Source of the DNA: CAAGNP01 sp964611185
GTDB taxonomy: Bacteria; Bacteroidota; Bacteroidia; Bacteroidales; UBA932
Assembly (NCBI GenBank): GCA_964611185.1
Contig: CAZSXE010000007.1
Coordinates: 1-64,000, forward strand
Length of the DNA: 64,000 nt
Reading direction: 5' to 3'
Below, piece after piece: positions 52,149-61,871 of the stretch (its first letter is position 1; every line of letters starts with the position of its first letter). Both the position numbers and the translations under genes were made by a program. The notes under the pieces were generated by a model. That model did not search any database, had not been told where the DNA came from, and saw only the letters and a program-made list of their open reading frames with translations.

Positions 52149-52156
52149 TATCTTTG
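52149..52156 (+). promoter_or_regulatory. -7 box for ychF
   Basis: TATCTTTG matches TAnnTTTG and lies 19 bases before the ychF ATG, so the leader is short. Confidence 0.55.
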
Positions 52157-52175
52157 CGCATCAAAACAATAGATT

Positions 52176-53279
52176 ATGTCATTAAGATGCGGAATAGTAG
52201 GATTACCGAATGTGGGTAAATCTACACTTTTTAATTGTATTAGTTCGGGAAAGGCACAGGCTGCCAATTTTCCTTTTTGTACTATTGAACCTAATATCGG
52301 TTCTACCAATGTCCCGGATGAGAGACTCCAAGTTCTCGAGGGGATAGTACATCCTAAAAGAGTGGTGCCGGCTACGGTGGAGATAGTCGATATTGCGGGA
52401 TTGGTGAAAGGGGCGAGTAAGGGAGAGGGGCTGGGAAATCAGTTTCTTGCGAATATTCGCGAGACTGATGCCATTCTTCATGTGGTTCGCTGCTTCGATG
52501 ACCCCAATGTAGTGCATGTCGATGGGAGCGTGAATCCGGTCAGAGATAAAGAGATAATAGATACCGAGCTTCAGATAAAAGATCTCGAAACTGTCGAAAA
52601 CAGGATTAAAAAAGTAGAAAAGCAGGCTCAGACAGGGGGTGATAAAGATGCTAAAAAGCTCCTCACTATTCTAATTCAGTATAGAGATGTCCTTTCTCAG
52701 GGGAAATGCGCCAGAGAAGTGACATTTGATAAGGAAGAAGACGAGCGTTTAGCAAAAGGGCTTTTTCTTCTCACCAACAAACCCGTACTCTATGTCTGCA
52801 ATGTGGATGAGGCTTCTGCTGCCTCCGGCAATAGTTATGTGGAACAATTGCGCAAAGCGGTCGAGGGTGAAGGGGCGGAACTTCTCGTAATAGCTGCCAA
52901 AATCGAATCGGAGATTGCCGAACTCGAATCCTACGAAGAGAGGGAGATGTTTCTCCAAGAGATAGGATTGGAACATTCGGGAGTTGAGCGACTAATTCAG
53001 AGTGCCTATTCTCTTTTGAATCTTCAAACTTACTTCACTGCCGGGGAGCCGGAAGTACGCGCATGGACCATAAATAAAGGGGACAAGGCGCCGCGTGCCG
53101 CCGGTGTCATTCACACCGATTTTGAAAAAGGGTTCATCCGTGCTGAAGTGATTAAATATGTGGACTATGTCCAATATGGCTCCGAAGCTGCCTGCAGAGC
53201 GGCGGGAAAGTTAGGAATAGAGGGGAAAGATTATGTGGTCGAGGATGGAGATGTAATGCACTTTTTATTTAATGTTTAA
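52176..53279 (+). CDS. ychF: Redox/ribosome-associated ATPase YchF (OLA1 family)
   Basis: The 367-residue protein has the Obg-like P-loop GLPNVGKSTLFN, DIAGLVKGASKGEGLGNQFL, and the NVDE specificity motif that favours ATP over GTP, then a TGS domain at the C-terminus (FEKGFIRAEVIKYVDY, AGKLGIEGKDYVVEDGD). YchF binds ribosomes and affects stress responses. The loop after NVDE reads ASAASGNSYVE and is encoded by the 12-mer GCCTCCGGCAAT that recurs in this window. Confidence 0.96.
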   Translation: MSLRCGIVGLPNVGKSTLFNCISSGKAQAANFPFCTIEPNIGSTNVPDERLQVLEGIVHPKRVVPATVEIVDIAGLVKGASKGEGLGNQFLANIRETDAILHVVRCFDDPNVVHVDGSVNPVRDKEIIDTELQIKDLETVENRIKKVEKQAQTGGDKDAKKLLTILIQYRDVLSQGKCAREVTFDKEEDERLAKGLFLLTNKPVLYVCNVDEASAASGNSYVEQLRKAVEGEGAELLVIAAKIESEIAELESYEEREMFLQEIGLEHSGVERLIQSAYSLLNLQTYFTAGEPEVRAWTINKGDKAPRAAGVIHTDFEKGFIRAEVIKYVDYVQYGSEAACRAAGKLGIEGKDYVVEDGDVMHFLFNV

Positions 53280-53297
53280 TTTTTTTAACTTAAAATA

Positions 53298-54665
53298 ATG
53301 TATCGCTTTTACTGCTCTCTTATTGCATTTTTAATGCTGTTTTCACTCTCCGGATGTTTTAGAGAGAGCGGCTCTAAGCTCCCCTATCCCACATTCCACG
53401 GACAGATAACCTATTTTCAGGAGAAAGAAGAACTCTATTCACATTTTACCATTAAGAGAAGCGATATTGTCTTGGTGGGTGATGATCTCATCGACAGAGG
53501 GATGTGGAGCGATTTCTATGGAAGCGATCGGATAAAAAACCGCGGAATCGCCCTTGAGGGGACAGAATGTACCCTTTACAGAATCGCCGACATAGCGAGA
53601 AAAAAACCTGCTAAAATATTCATTTCCACAGGATTGTATGATATTAAAAACGGCAGGAAAGTAAAAGAAACTGCTTACAGGATTGATGCTATTATCAATA
53701 CCATACAGCTTATTTCCCCCAAAACTGATTATTATGTCCTCGGTGTGGTAGCAGACTATGCTTGCAAAAAACAGGAGAAGTCACTGAATGACTCCATAGC
53801 CTCACTTAATTCATATTTGAAAAAAGGATACAAGGAGAGATATCTCGACATACCTTCTGTGTTGTCTGCTCCCGACGGCTATTTATCTCCATATTATGCT
53901 GTGGGTGATAACCGTATTAACGGTGCCGGATATGAGGCTCTGACTAAATATTTGTCAAGTTATGTGGGATTTCAGGCTCGGAACACTATTTTTAATGATC
54001 CCGTGATGGACTTGATGAACACATCATCACTGCCTGCGGCGGAATATTACGACTCTGTGTATCAAAAGAGATATGAAGGGAGATCCCCTCACTACATCGC
54101 GAGGCTTTCTATTTTCAACTCCATTCCCAACTCTTCAAGGAGTGTAGTAATGTTGGGCAATAGCTTAAATAATAACTGCTGGTGGGATGAACTTCTCGGA
54201 GTTTCTCATTCTCAGGTAATAAACAGAGGGATAAGCGGTGATGTTACTTCAGGAATTTTGGATCGTCTGTATGATGTGATAGATGAAAATCCATCCAAAG
54301 TATTCATCCTGACAGGAATCAATGATTTTATCGAAGATCCATCAACCCCTGCGGTACAAGTCTGGGAGAACTATAAAAAAATAATAACCACTCTGCACAA
54401 CTCCCTTCCAAATACAGAAATCTTTATTCAGAGTACCCTCCCGCTTAATCCGGTTTCACCGTTTTATGAGGGGAGAAATGAAAAAGCGGAAGAGTTAAAT
54501 CTGCTCTTGAAAGGGGGTGCGGCGACACTTGGATATGAGTACCTCGATATAGCTTCCCTGCTAAAAGATTCAGATGGGAACCTCGATAAAAAATATACCG
54601 CAGACGGCATCCACCTATTGCCGGAGGCGTATATCAAGTGGAGAGATAAAATCAATTTAAAATAG
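53298..54665 (+). CDS. Lipoprotein with two SGNH-hydrolase domains, the first degenerate
   Basis: A 455-residue lipoprotein (signal ending MLFSLSGC). Domain 1 (about residues 45-225) has DIVLVGDDLIDRG where GDSL is expected, so the nucleophilic Ser is Asp, and GDNRINGAGY where DxxH should be. Domain 2 (about 265-452) has VVMLGNSLNNN, NRGISGD, LTGINDF and ADGIHLLPEAY, keeping the Ser and the Asp-His pair. Domain 2 may act as an esterase on cell-wall or glycan acyl groups, with domain 1 as a binding module. It is followed without a gap by the EEP gene. Confidence 0.85.
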   Translation: MYRFYCSLIAFLMLFSLSGCFRESGSKLPYPTFHGQITYFQEKEELYSHFTIKRSDIVLVGDDLIDRGMWSDFYGSDRIKNRGIALEGTECTLYRIADIARKKPAKIFISTGLYDIKNGRKVKETAYRIDAIINTIQLISPKTDYYVLGVVADYACKKQEKSLNDSIASLNSYLKKGYKERYLDIPSVLSAPDGYLSPYYAVGDNRINGAGYEALTKYLSSYVGFQARNTIFNDPVMDLMNTSSLPAAEYYDSVYQKRYEGRSPHYIARLSIFNSIPNSSRSVVMLGNSLNNNCWWDELLGVSHSQVINRGISGDVTSGILDRLYDVIDENPSKVFILTGINDFIEDPSTPAVQVWENYKKIITTLHNSLPNTEIFIQSTLPLNPVSPFYEGRNEKAEELNLLLKGGAATLGYEYLDIASLLKDSDGNLDKKYTADGIHLLPEAYIKWRDKINLK

Positions 54666-55691
54666 ATGGAGGCTAAATTTTGCAGAGCGACGGGTAAGGT
54701 AGTTTTGCTCGCAGCATTGATTCTATTGTCGCGGTTTTCTTATGCGCAGACATCTCCTCCTGTGATGTTCTATAATGTGGAAAATCTGTTCGATACTTAT
54801 GACAATCCCGATACGAATGATGATGAATTTACTCCACAAGGTGAAAAACACTGGAGTCAAAAAAGGTTTAAAAATAAGCGAAATGCCATTTTGAAAACCA
54901 TATTTTCAGTGGAAAATGCTTATGGGGATTTCCCTTATATAATAGGACTGGCGGAAATAGAGAACAAATATGTATTGAGGGAGCTTGTCGAAAATACCTC
55001 TCTTTCCAAACTCGAATATAATTTTATACACAGAAGCTCTGATGACCCGAGAGGGATAGAGTGCGCGCTGCTCTATCGAGAAAAATTATTTACCCCTGTA
55101 TTGGTGGAAAATGTAAAGGTAACTGGGGTAAACAGAAAATTAAGGCATATTCTTTATGTGAAAGGGGTAGAAAAAGTCTTTAACGATACATTGCATCTAT
55201 TTGTAGTCCATTTTCCCTCTAAGCTCGGTGGAGAGGCGGCTTCAAGACCGTGGAGAGAGGCTTCCTCTGAGGCACTTGTTCATAAAACGGATTCCATTTA
55301 TAAGACCTTCAGAGAGAATTTTCCCGATAAAAACATCCCTAATGTTATTATTATGGGTGATTTTAATGATACTCCGACATCTATTCCCATCTCTTTAATT
55401 CTCTCTTCCACTATGCCGCTGCTCAATAAAGCCGAAGAATATCTTGCCGAATCATCAAGGGAGACTATTAAGGGGAGCATCAGATACAGGGGGGAGTGGG
55501 AGATGATTGATCAGTTTATCGTCTCTGCCCCTCTTCGTGAAGGGAAAATGGTTGTTTTTTCTCCCGATTTTTGTCTTGAGAGCGATGACAAATATTTAGG
55601 GGTCAAACCGTTTCGCACTTACAGTGGCCCACGCTACATCGGAGGTGTAAGCGATCATCTTCCGATTCTCTTTTTGGATAAGGGGAAATAA
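54666..55691 (+). CDS. Secreted endonuclease/exonuclease/phosphatase family protein
   Basis: A 341-residue protein with an N-terminal signal (VVLLAALILLSRFSYAQ). Motifs of the EEP fold are VMFYNVENLFDTYDNP, the metal-binding Glu in IIGLAEIENKYVL, IIMGDFNDTP and VSDHLPI with the catalytic Asp-His. The FYNVENLF type is frequent in Bacteroidetes and is thought to be extracytoplasmic. Substrate could be DNA or a phosphoester. It is co-transcribed with the SGNH gene. Confidence 0.88.
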   Translation: MEAKFCRATGKVVLLAALILLSRFSYAQTSPPVMFYNVENLFDTYDNPDTNDDEFTPQGEKHWSQKRFKNKRNAILKTIFSVENAYGDFPYIIGLAEIENKYVLRELVENTSLSKLEYNFIHRSSDDPRGIECALLYREKLFTPVLVENVKVTGVNRKLRHILYVKGVEKVFNDTLHLFVVHFPSKLGGEAASRPWREASSEALVHKTDSIYKTFRENFPDKNIPNVIIMGDFNDTPTSIPISLILSSTMPLLNKAEEYLAESSRETIKGSIRYRGEWEMIDQFIVSAPLREGKMVVFSPDFCLESDDKYLGVKPFRTYSGPRYIGGVSDHLPILFLDKGK

Positions 55692-55692
55692 A

Positions 55693-55724
55693 ATTGTCCC
55701 TTAGCTATTATTTAGCTATTTTTG
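55693..55724 (+). promoter_or_regulatory. Promoter of the thyA-folA unit
   Basis: ATTG (55693-55696) and TATTTTTG (55717-55724) are 20 bases apart. The start codon follows 18 bases after the -7 box. Confidence 0.65.
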
Positions 55725-55742
55725 TTCGATTAATCGGTAATT

Positions 55743-56540
55743 ATGAAACAATATCTCGAACTTCTAAGAACTATTAAAAAAGATGGCACTCTGAAAGGGG
55801 ATCGCACCGGCGTAGGCACCAAGTCCATTTTCGGTTACCAGATGCGCTTTGATCTTGAAAAAGGATTTCCTCTTCTTACCACTAAAAAAGTCCATTTGAA
55901 ATCTATCATTTACGAACTGCTTTGGTTTATTAAGGGTGATACCAATATCGGTTACCTCAACGAGCACGGTGTTACGATATGGAATGAATGGGCCGACAAA
56001 AATGGAGAGCTTGGACCTGTTTATGGTCACCAGTGGAGAAGCTGGCCGCGCGAGGATGGGAAAGGGCACATCGATCAGCTTTCGGATGTGATAGTCTCTC
56101 TGAAAAACAATCCCGACTCAAGAAGGCATATCGTTTCGGCATGGAATGTCTCCGAAGTCTCTGAAATGGCACTTCCTCCATGCCACGCATTGTTTCAGTT
56201 TTATGTCTCCGAAGGCAAGCTCTCCTGCCAGCTCTACCAGCGCAGCGCAGATGTTTTTCTCGGAGTACCATTCAATATTGCCTCTTATGCCCTTTTGACG
56301 ATGATGATGGCGCAGGTGTGCGGATACACCCCGGGCACTTTCATCCACACATTGGGCGATGCCCATATTTACACAAACCATTTTGAACAGGTGGACACTC
56401 AGCTGGAGCGTATCCCGCGCAAGCTTCCGAATATGAAGTTAAATCCCAAGGTGGATAATCTGTTTGATTTTGTTTATGAAGATTTTACCCTTGAAAATTA
56501 CAATCCATACCCGCTCATTAAAGCTCCCATTGCAGTTTAA
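55743..56540 (+). CDS. thyA: Thymidylate synthase
   Basis: ThyA converts dUMP to dTMP with methylene-tetrahydrofolate. The 265-residue length equals the E. coli type. The folate-binding start (LKGDRTGVGTKSIFGYQMRF), the catalytic Cys in PPCHALFQFYV, the QRSADVFLGVPFNIASYALL segment and the C-terminal APIAV are intact. The next gene, folA, recycles the dihydrofolate made here. Confidence 0.98.
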   Translation: MKQYLELLRTIKKDGTLKGDRTGVGTKSIFGYQMRFDLEKGFPLLTTKKVHLKSIIYELLWFIKGDTNIGYLNEHGVTIWNEWADKNGELGPVYGHQWRSWPREDGKGHIDQLSDVIVSLKNNPDSRRHIVSAWNVSEVSEMALPPCHALFQFYVSEGKLSCQLYQRSADVFLGVPFNIASYALLTMMMAQVCGYTPGTFIHTLGDAHIYTNHFEQVDTQLERIPRKLPNMKLNPKVDNLFDFVYEDFTLENYNPYPLIKAPIAV

Positions 56541-56552
56541 TAATAGAAAAAT

Positions 56553-57104
56553 ATGATTTCAATAATAGTAGCAGTAGCTAAAAATAACGCCATAGGTAAG
56601 GACAACCGCCTTTTGTGGCATCTGTCTGATGACCTTAAATATTTCAAAAAAGTAACCTCGGGACACCCTGTCATTATGGGTTACAACACATTTCTTTCGG
56701 TGGGAGGTCGCCCTTTCCCCCACAGAAGAAACATAGTGGTAAATAATGCTCTCCCTGACGGAATCCGAGATGGTGTGGAATGTTTTGCACGGCTCGAAGA
56801 TGCATTGCGCGCAGCACAAACCCCCTATTCTACTTCCGCCTGCGGCAATAATTCAGATTCCGCCTGCGGCAATGACGATGCCTGCAAGGAAGTTTTCGTC
56901 ATAGGTGGAGGGATGATGTATCGCACCTCTCTCCCATTGGCCGACAGGCTATATATAACAGAGGTGGATAAAGTGGTGGAAGATGCTGATACTTTTTTCC
57001 CTGAAATAGATAAAAATATCTGGAAAGAGGAGTCGCGCAGCGAGGTTATGGTCGATGAAAAATCAGGTCTTAAATTTTCTTTTGTAATTTATACGAGAAT
57101 GTAA
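56553..57104 (+). CDS. folA: Dihydrofolate reductase with a repeat-containing insertion
   Basis: DHFR reduces dihydrofolate to tetrahydrofolate with NADPH. Family motifs are IVAVAKNNAIGKDNRLLWHL, the catalytic Asp in the SDDLKYFKKVT region, VIMGYNTF and VFVIGGGMMY. At 183 residues it is about 20 longer than usual. The extra length is an insertion before the IGGG strand, STSACGNNSDSACGNDDAC, encoded by two imperfect 24-base repeats. It is rich in Cys and lies in what should be a surface loop. Catalytic residues are unaffected. Confidence 0.95.
   Translation: MISIIVAVAKNNAIGKDNRLLWHLSDDLKYFKKVTSGHPVIMGYNTFLSVGGRPFPHRRNIVVNNALPDGIRDGVECFARLEDALRAAQTPYSTSACGNNSDSACGNDDACKEVFVIGGGMMYRTSLPLADRLYITEVDKVVEDADTFFPEIDKNIWKEESRSEVMVDEKSGLKFSFVIYTRM
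56834..56873. repeat. In-frame direct repeat inside folA
   Basis: The 16-mer TTCCGCCTGCGGCAAT occurs at 56834-56849 and again at 56858-56873, a 24-base period that keeps the frame. The core CCGC-CT-GCGG is palindromic. Confidence 0.9.
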
Positions 57105-57117
57105 AAAACTTTATACT

Positions 57118-58464
57118 ATGGAAAAACGGGACAATTTCGGGAGCCTGTTCGGTGTGCTTGTCGCTATGGCAGGTTCTGCTGTCGGACTTGGAAATCTTTG
57201 GCGGTTCCCCTACTTAGTGGGGACCAACGGAGGTGCGGCTTTTATTATTATTTATCTGTTTTTTGTTTTTGTCCTTTGTATGCCGATAATGTTCTCTGAG
57301 TTTGTAATAGGGCGTCGAAGTCAAAAAAATGCTTTCGGAGCTTTCAAAGTTCTCGCCCCCGGGTCCAAATGGGGCATTGTGGGGCTTATCGCTGTTCTCG
57401 GCTCTGTATCTATTATCTCTTTTTACAGTGTCGTAGGTGGGTGGACTATCGATTATCTGGTGAGGGCATTAACTTTCAATCTCGGCTCTACTTCCGATGC
57501 GGAAGCTGAATCTCTATTTACAGGAATAGTCTCAAGTACTTGGCAGCCAATTATATATTTGTTTATTTTTTTAGGACTTACTGCCCTGATTGTTATTGCC
57601 GGAGTTAAAAAGGGGATTGAGAAATACACTAAAATAATGATGCCTGCTCTCTTTATTATGGTGGTGTTCATTGCTATTCGCTCATTAACCCTTCCGGGTG
57701 CATCAGAGGGTGTATCTTTCCTTTTTAAACCGGATTTCTCCAAAATCAATTCTCAAACATTTTTAAATGCTCTCGGGCAAGCTTTCTTCTCTTTAAGCCT
57801 CGGCTGCGGAACGATAATGACTTACGCTTCTTATGTGAATAAAAAAGAAAATATAGTTCAGACCTCTGTTCTTACCGGTGTATCCGACACTTTGTTTGCC
57901 ATAATAGCAGGCTTGGCCATTATGCCGGCAGTTTTTGCTTTCGGTATCTCCCCGGGTGAAGGGCCCGGACTTGTATTTATCACTCTTCCTCAAATATTTG
58001 CACAGATGACCGGAGGAAGCATAATAGCCATTCTTTTCTTTTTCATTCTATTCATTGCTGCCATTACTTCTTCAATATCCCTGCTTGAAGTGGCTGTGGC
58101 CTATCTGAGAGAAGAATTTAATATTAGCAGAAAATTATCTGTTTTAATTTCATTTTTGTTAACATTTATTCTCGGAGTTTTATGCTCCTTGTCTCAGGGA
58201 GAGCTCTCCGATGTAAAAATATTCGGACTAAATTTCTTCGATCTGTTCGACACCCTTTCTGCCAATTTATTAATGCCTCTGGGCGGCTTGCTGGTCGTAC
58301 TTTTTGTAGGATGGCGAATGAAACATTCCGACTTTGTAAATGAAATAACAAGTGACGGAACTCATAAGATGAAAAAATGGTTTCTTGACTCTGTTTACTT
58401 CCTTATCCGCTACATCGCCCCTGTGGTAATTTCGGTCATAATGATAAGCGGTTTTATAAATTAA
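57118..58464 (+). CDS. Sodium-dependent transporter, NSS/SNF family
   Basis: A 448-residue membrane protein of the LeuT type with about 11-12 membrane helices. The N-terminal sodium- and substrate-binding stretch GSAVGLGNLWRFPYLVGTNG is intact, and helix 6 to 8 features (SLGCGTIMTYASYV) follow. Substrates in bacteria are usually amino acids. It follows folA by 13 bases and has a strong terminator. Amino-acid uptake would suit the many peptidases nearby. Confidence 0.94.
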   Translation: MEKRDNFGSLFGVLVAMAGSAVGLGNLWRFPYLVGTNGGAAFIIIYLFFVFVLCMPIMFSEFVIGRRSQKNAFGAFKVLAPGSKWGIVGLIAVLGSVSIISFYSVVGGWTIDYLVRALTFNLGSTSDAEAESLFTGIVSSTWQPIIYLFIFLGLTALIVIAGVKKGIEKYTKIMMPALFIMVVFIAIRSLTLPGASEGVSFLFKPDFSKINSQTFLNALGQAFFSLSLGCGTIMTYASYVNKKENIVQTSVLTGVSDTLFAIIAGLAIMPAVFAFGISPGEGPGLVFITLPQIFAQMTGGSIIAILFFFILFIAAITSSISLLEVAVAYLREEFNISRKLSVLISFLLTFILGVLCSLSQGELSDVKIFGLNFFDLFDTLSANLLMPLGGLLVVLFVGWRMKHSDFVNEITSDGTHKMKKWFLDSVYFLIRYIAPVVISVIMISGFIN

Positions 58465-58482
58465 ACAATTCACATCATAATT

Positions 58483-58521
58483 AAGCCCCACACTCTATAA
58501 AGAAGAGATGCGGGGCTTTTT
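58483..58521 (+). terminator. Rho-independent terminator after the NSS transporter gene
   Basis: A long stem (58483-58492 with 58509-58518, one mismatch, and additional CTCT/AGAG pairing inside) ends in a T run. The opposite strand also has a short T-rich flank, so it may serve the convergent protease gene too. Confidence 0.85.
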
Positions 58522-58539
58522 ATTTACTTAACTAATCTT

Positions 58540-61500
58540 TTATTTTTTACTGTCTAACTCTTTGAGCAATTCCTTTACAGCTGCTTCTATCTGAGCATCG
58601 CGACCTTTTATAGTCTCGCTATAAGGAAGAGATACTTGAATGTCGGGTTCAAGCTGCTGATTTTCAGTAACTTTACCATTAAGTCCGATAGTGCCTATCA
58701 TAGGGATTCCGAATACGATAGAGTTATCTATCTGACTTTCCCACCATACAGCTGTGCCCGTACCGGCAACAGGCATCCCCACGAGCTTACCGAGACCGTT
58801 TTGCTGATAAATAAACGGGAAAATGAATGCATCGCTGTAATTTCCTTCGCATATCAGGACAATGCTCGGCTTGTTCCATCTTGAGAAAGGCTCAACTCCC
58901 TTTGTATCAGCACCCTGAGGTGCAAATTTAAGGTAAGCCTTACCACTTAGGAAAGTGTTTAGATCGTCGTGAAGCCATCCGCCTCCGTTGAAACGAGTAT
59001 CCACCACGATAGCCTCTTTTTCAAGATTTTTCCCAAGTACCTTATCTATAACCGTCCTGTAACTACTTTCATTCATCCCCTGTACATGAACATATCCAAG
59101 CCTTCCTCCACTGAGAGAATCGACCATTTTTTCCATCTTTTTAGTCCACTCGTCGTACAGCAAACTACCCATCCCTCTTCCTGCATCCGGACGCATCACC
59201 TGTGTAAATGTTTTATCCCCCGATTTAACGCTCAGAAGAATCTGCTGTTCGGCGATATTGTTAAGATACTTATTATAATTATCATCAGCTTTTATCTCCA
59301 TAGAGTTAATAGCCGTAATAATATCTCCTGCCTTTATTTTATTATTTTCCCTGTCGGCAATGCCCCCCGGGACCACTTCTGACACCTTGATTCCCGGTCC
59401 AGAGTATTGTTCGTCGAACAACATCCCCAACGAAGCAGTGATGTCACCGCCACTATTTCCCGAATAATAACGAGCTCCCGTATGAGAGGCATTCAGCTCT
59501 CCGAGCATTTCGCTCAAAAGTACTTGAAAATCAAAATTGTTATCAATGTAAGGTAAAAACTCGGCATATTCATCGCGATACATCTTCCAGTCAATACCAT
59601 GGATATTCGGGTCATAGAATTTTCTTTCTACTTGATTCCAAATATGATTAAAGATATACTCCCTTTCAGCTGCAGAATTAAGAGCCATTTTACCATTAAT
59701 GGCAATAGGTTTCATATCTCCACTCTCCACATCGACAGAAGCAGGAGAACCTCCATTTATAAGGAACAACTTCGATTCATCACTACTTAATTCCAATGAA
59801 GTCGAAGAAGAAAGGGTAGCTAAGGGCTTTGTCTCTCCGCTTCTCGGCTCGGTTTTCCATAACCTCCACCCCTGAAGCTCTTCTCTTACATAGAAAAGTT
59901 TACTTCCGTCTTTAGTCATAGCATAACCACCTATTTTTCCGCTGTTTATGGTGAGTCTCACTCTACGATTTTCTATATTGTTGAAATCAAAAGTGAGGAG
60001 CTTGACCTCTTCTTTTTTGTCATCTTTTTTATCTTTTTTTGATTTGGATTTTTTAACTTTTTCGGCAGCTACTTTGTCAAGGCTGTCTTTTTTACTTTTT
60101 TCGGCATCTTCTTTCTCCTTTAAGATAGCAAGGTCCTCTTTACTCAAGTTAAATCTGTCATACTCTTTTTTATCAAAAAACACAGCGTATATATCATTTT
60201 CCTGCTCGCCTTGTGTGGATGGTGCTTTCAGCCCATCTCTCGAACTCTGATATAGCATAGCTTTCCCTTCGAGAGCAAATTTTGCATTATAGTCACCGAA
60301 TCCCGAATTGACAGGATAGAGCATTTCACCTGTCCCGTCTGCCTTTATAAATGCAGTATTTGTCTGAAATACACACCCCTTCTGAGAATCAACAAGAAGC
60401 CATTTACTGTCAGGGCTCCATGTAAAACTCCAGTCTCCATCTGCATAAGAATAATTAATTCCGAAAGGCAAAACTGTAACCGATTCTTTAGTAGCAAGGT
60501 CATAAACTCTAAGTTCATTTCTCTCATGAATGTATGCTATTTTCTTATTGTCCGGAGAACATACAGGCTGGTAGTTATTTGTCGAATCTGCTATTACAGA
60601 CTCTGTCTTGAGTATGGTGGAAAGGTAGAAATATTTTTCATCCTCGTTTTGAAGAGATGTTCTGTATATACCCCATGTTCCATTTTTTTCTGCACTGAAA
60701 TAGAGATATTTACCATCTTTTGACCAGGAAATCATCCTCTCTTGATAAGGGGTGTCGGTTATGCGCTTGGTCCTCGAATCCTCTATCCCCACTACAAACA
60801 CCTCTCCTCTATTGACAATCGCCATCTCCTTTCCGCCAGGACGAGCCTCAAATTCGGTCAAGGAATTAATATTAAGATTTTTGATCATATCATATCCTGC
60901 ATCCGTAGCTATACTAATATTCAGCTTTATAGGCTGCTGCCCCTCTTTAAGTGTGTAAATATCACCTTTCCATACAAAGGATAAAGTATTGTCACCTGAC
61001 ACAGAGACCTCCCTGACAGGAAAATTTTTAAATGAAGTGAGCTGAGTTTCATCCGAGGAGGCGATATTACGCTTGTAAAGATTCAGCGTGCCGTCTTTTT
61101 CATTGGTATAGAAAAAATATTGATTGTCTGCACTAAATGCAGGGCTACGGTTTTCGCCTTTAAAATCGGAGAGCTGTGTGTATTGGCCTGCGGCAATATC
61201 ATAGATCCATATATCGCGGGTAACTGCTGATGTGTGATGCTTTCTGTAATCATCCTCATACCCTTTCCAATCCTGATAAATTATTTTCGAACCATCCCCA
61301 TTATAACGAGCCTCTGTGGCACCTACTGCGGTTAAGAGGATAGGTCTTCCACCATCGGCGGGGATCGAATACAGATTTGAAAAACCTGCAACAGGCATCC
61401 TCACACTCTGTGCGGGCTGAAATCTCGCACTTGAAAAGAGGATATTCTTGTTATCAGGGGTGAAATCAAAAGGGATATCATTTCTGCTGTTGTATGTAAC

Positions 61501-61806
61501 TCTTACAGGTATTCCCCCCTTGGCGGGCATAGTGAAAATATCGAAGTTACCGTGCTTGTTGCTTGAAAAAGCAATAGTGGAGCCGTCGTGACTCCATATT
61601 GCACGAGTGCAATAATCACTTCCTGTGGTTATCGGGACAGCGGTACCCCCCGTAGAGCTAACTTTATAAAGGTTACCCATATATCCGAAAATAATCTCCT
61701 TTCCGTCTGGGGAGATAGAGGGATTTCTAAGCCATTTCGCCTCCTGCTGACCAAACAAATTAAGGCAAGCGATGCTTAACAATAGTGAAATTAGAATCTT
61801 TTTCAT
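58540..61806 (-). CDS. Tricorn-like S41 peptidase with beta-propellers and PDZ domain
   Basis: A 1088-residue exported protein (signal LLLSIACLNLFGQ). The first 650 residues form propellers with repeated NPSISPDGKEIIFGYMG-type WD40-like blades. A charged Lys-rich linker (KVKKSKSKKDKKDDKKEE) follows, then a C1 domain, a PDZ domain (about 820-900, GMLFDEQYSGPGIKVSEVVP) and the S41 catalytic domain with VDTRFNGGGWLHDDL and the nucleophile in CEGNYSDAFIFPF. Tricorn proteases cut oligopeptides made by other proteases. In Bacteroidetes they are periplasmic. Confidence 0.92.
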   Translation of the reverse strand: MKKILISLLLSIACLNLFGQQEAKWLRNPSISPDGKEIIFGYMGNLYKVSSTGGTAVPITTGSDYCTRAIWSHDGSTIAFSSNKHGNFDIFTMPAKGGIPVRVTYNSRNDIPFDFTPDNKNILFSSARFQPAQSVRMPVAGFSNLYSIPADGGRPILLTAVGATEARYNGDGSKIIYQDWKGYEDDYRKHHTSAVTRDIWIYDIAAGQYTQLSDFKGENRSPAFSADNQYFFYTNEKDGTLNLYKRNIASSDETQLTSFKNFPVREVSVSGDNTLSFVWKGDIYTLKEGQQPIKLNISIATDAGYDMIKNLNINSLTEFEARPGGKEMAIVNRGEVFVVGIEDSRTKRITDTPYQERMISWSKDGKYLYFSAEKNGTWGIYRTSLQNEDEKYFYLSTILKTESVIADSTNNYQPVCSPDNKKIAYIHERNELRVYDLATKESVTVLPFGINYSYADGDWSFTWSPDSKWLLVDSQKGCVFQTNTAFIKADGTGEMLYPVNSGFGDYNAKFALEGKAMLYQSSRDGLKAPSTQGEQENDIYAVFFDKKEYDRFNLSKEDLAILKEKEDAEKSKKDSLDKVAAEKVKKSKSKKDKKDDKKEEVKLLTFDFNNIENRRVRLTINSGKIGGYAMTKDGSKLFYVREELQGWRLWKTEPRSGETKPLATLSSSTSLELSSDESKLFLINGGSPASVDVESGDMKPIAINGKMALNSAAEREYIFNHIWNQVERKFYDPNIHGIDWKMYRDEYAEFLPYIDNNFDFQVLLSEMLGELNASHTGARYYSGNSGGDITASLGMLFDEQYSGPGIKVSEVVPGGIADRENNKIKAGDIITAINSMEIKADDNYNKYLNNIAEQQILLSVKSGDKTFTQVMRPDAGRGMGSLLYDEWTKKMEKMVDSLSGGRLGYVHVQGMNESSYRTVIDKVLGKNLEKEAIVVDTRFNGGGWLHDDLNTFLSGKAYLKFAPQGADTKGVEPFSRWNKPSIVLICEGNYSDAFIFPFIYQQNGLGKLVGMPVAGTGTAVWWESQIDNSIVFGIPMIGTIGLNGKVTENQQLEPDIQVSLPYSETIKGRDAQIEAAVKELLKELDSKK

Positions 61807-61871
61807 AAAATATTTAATAGTTATAGTAATAGACGAATATTTATGTAAAATGTTGCAATAAAAAAGAATTA

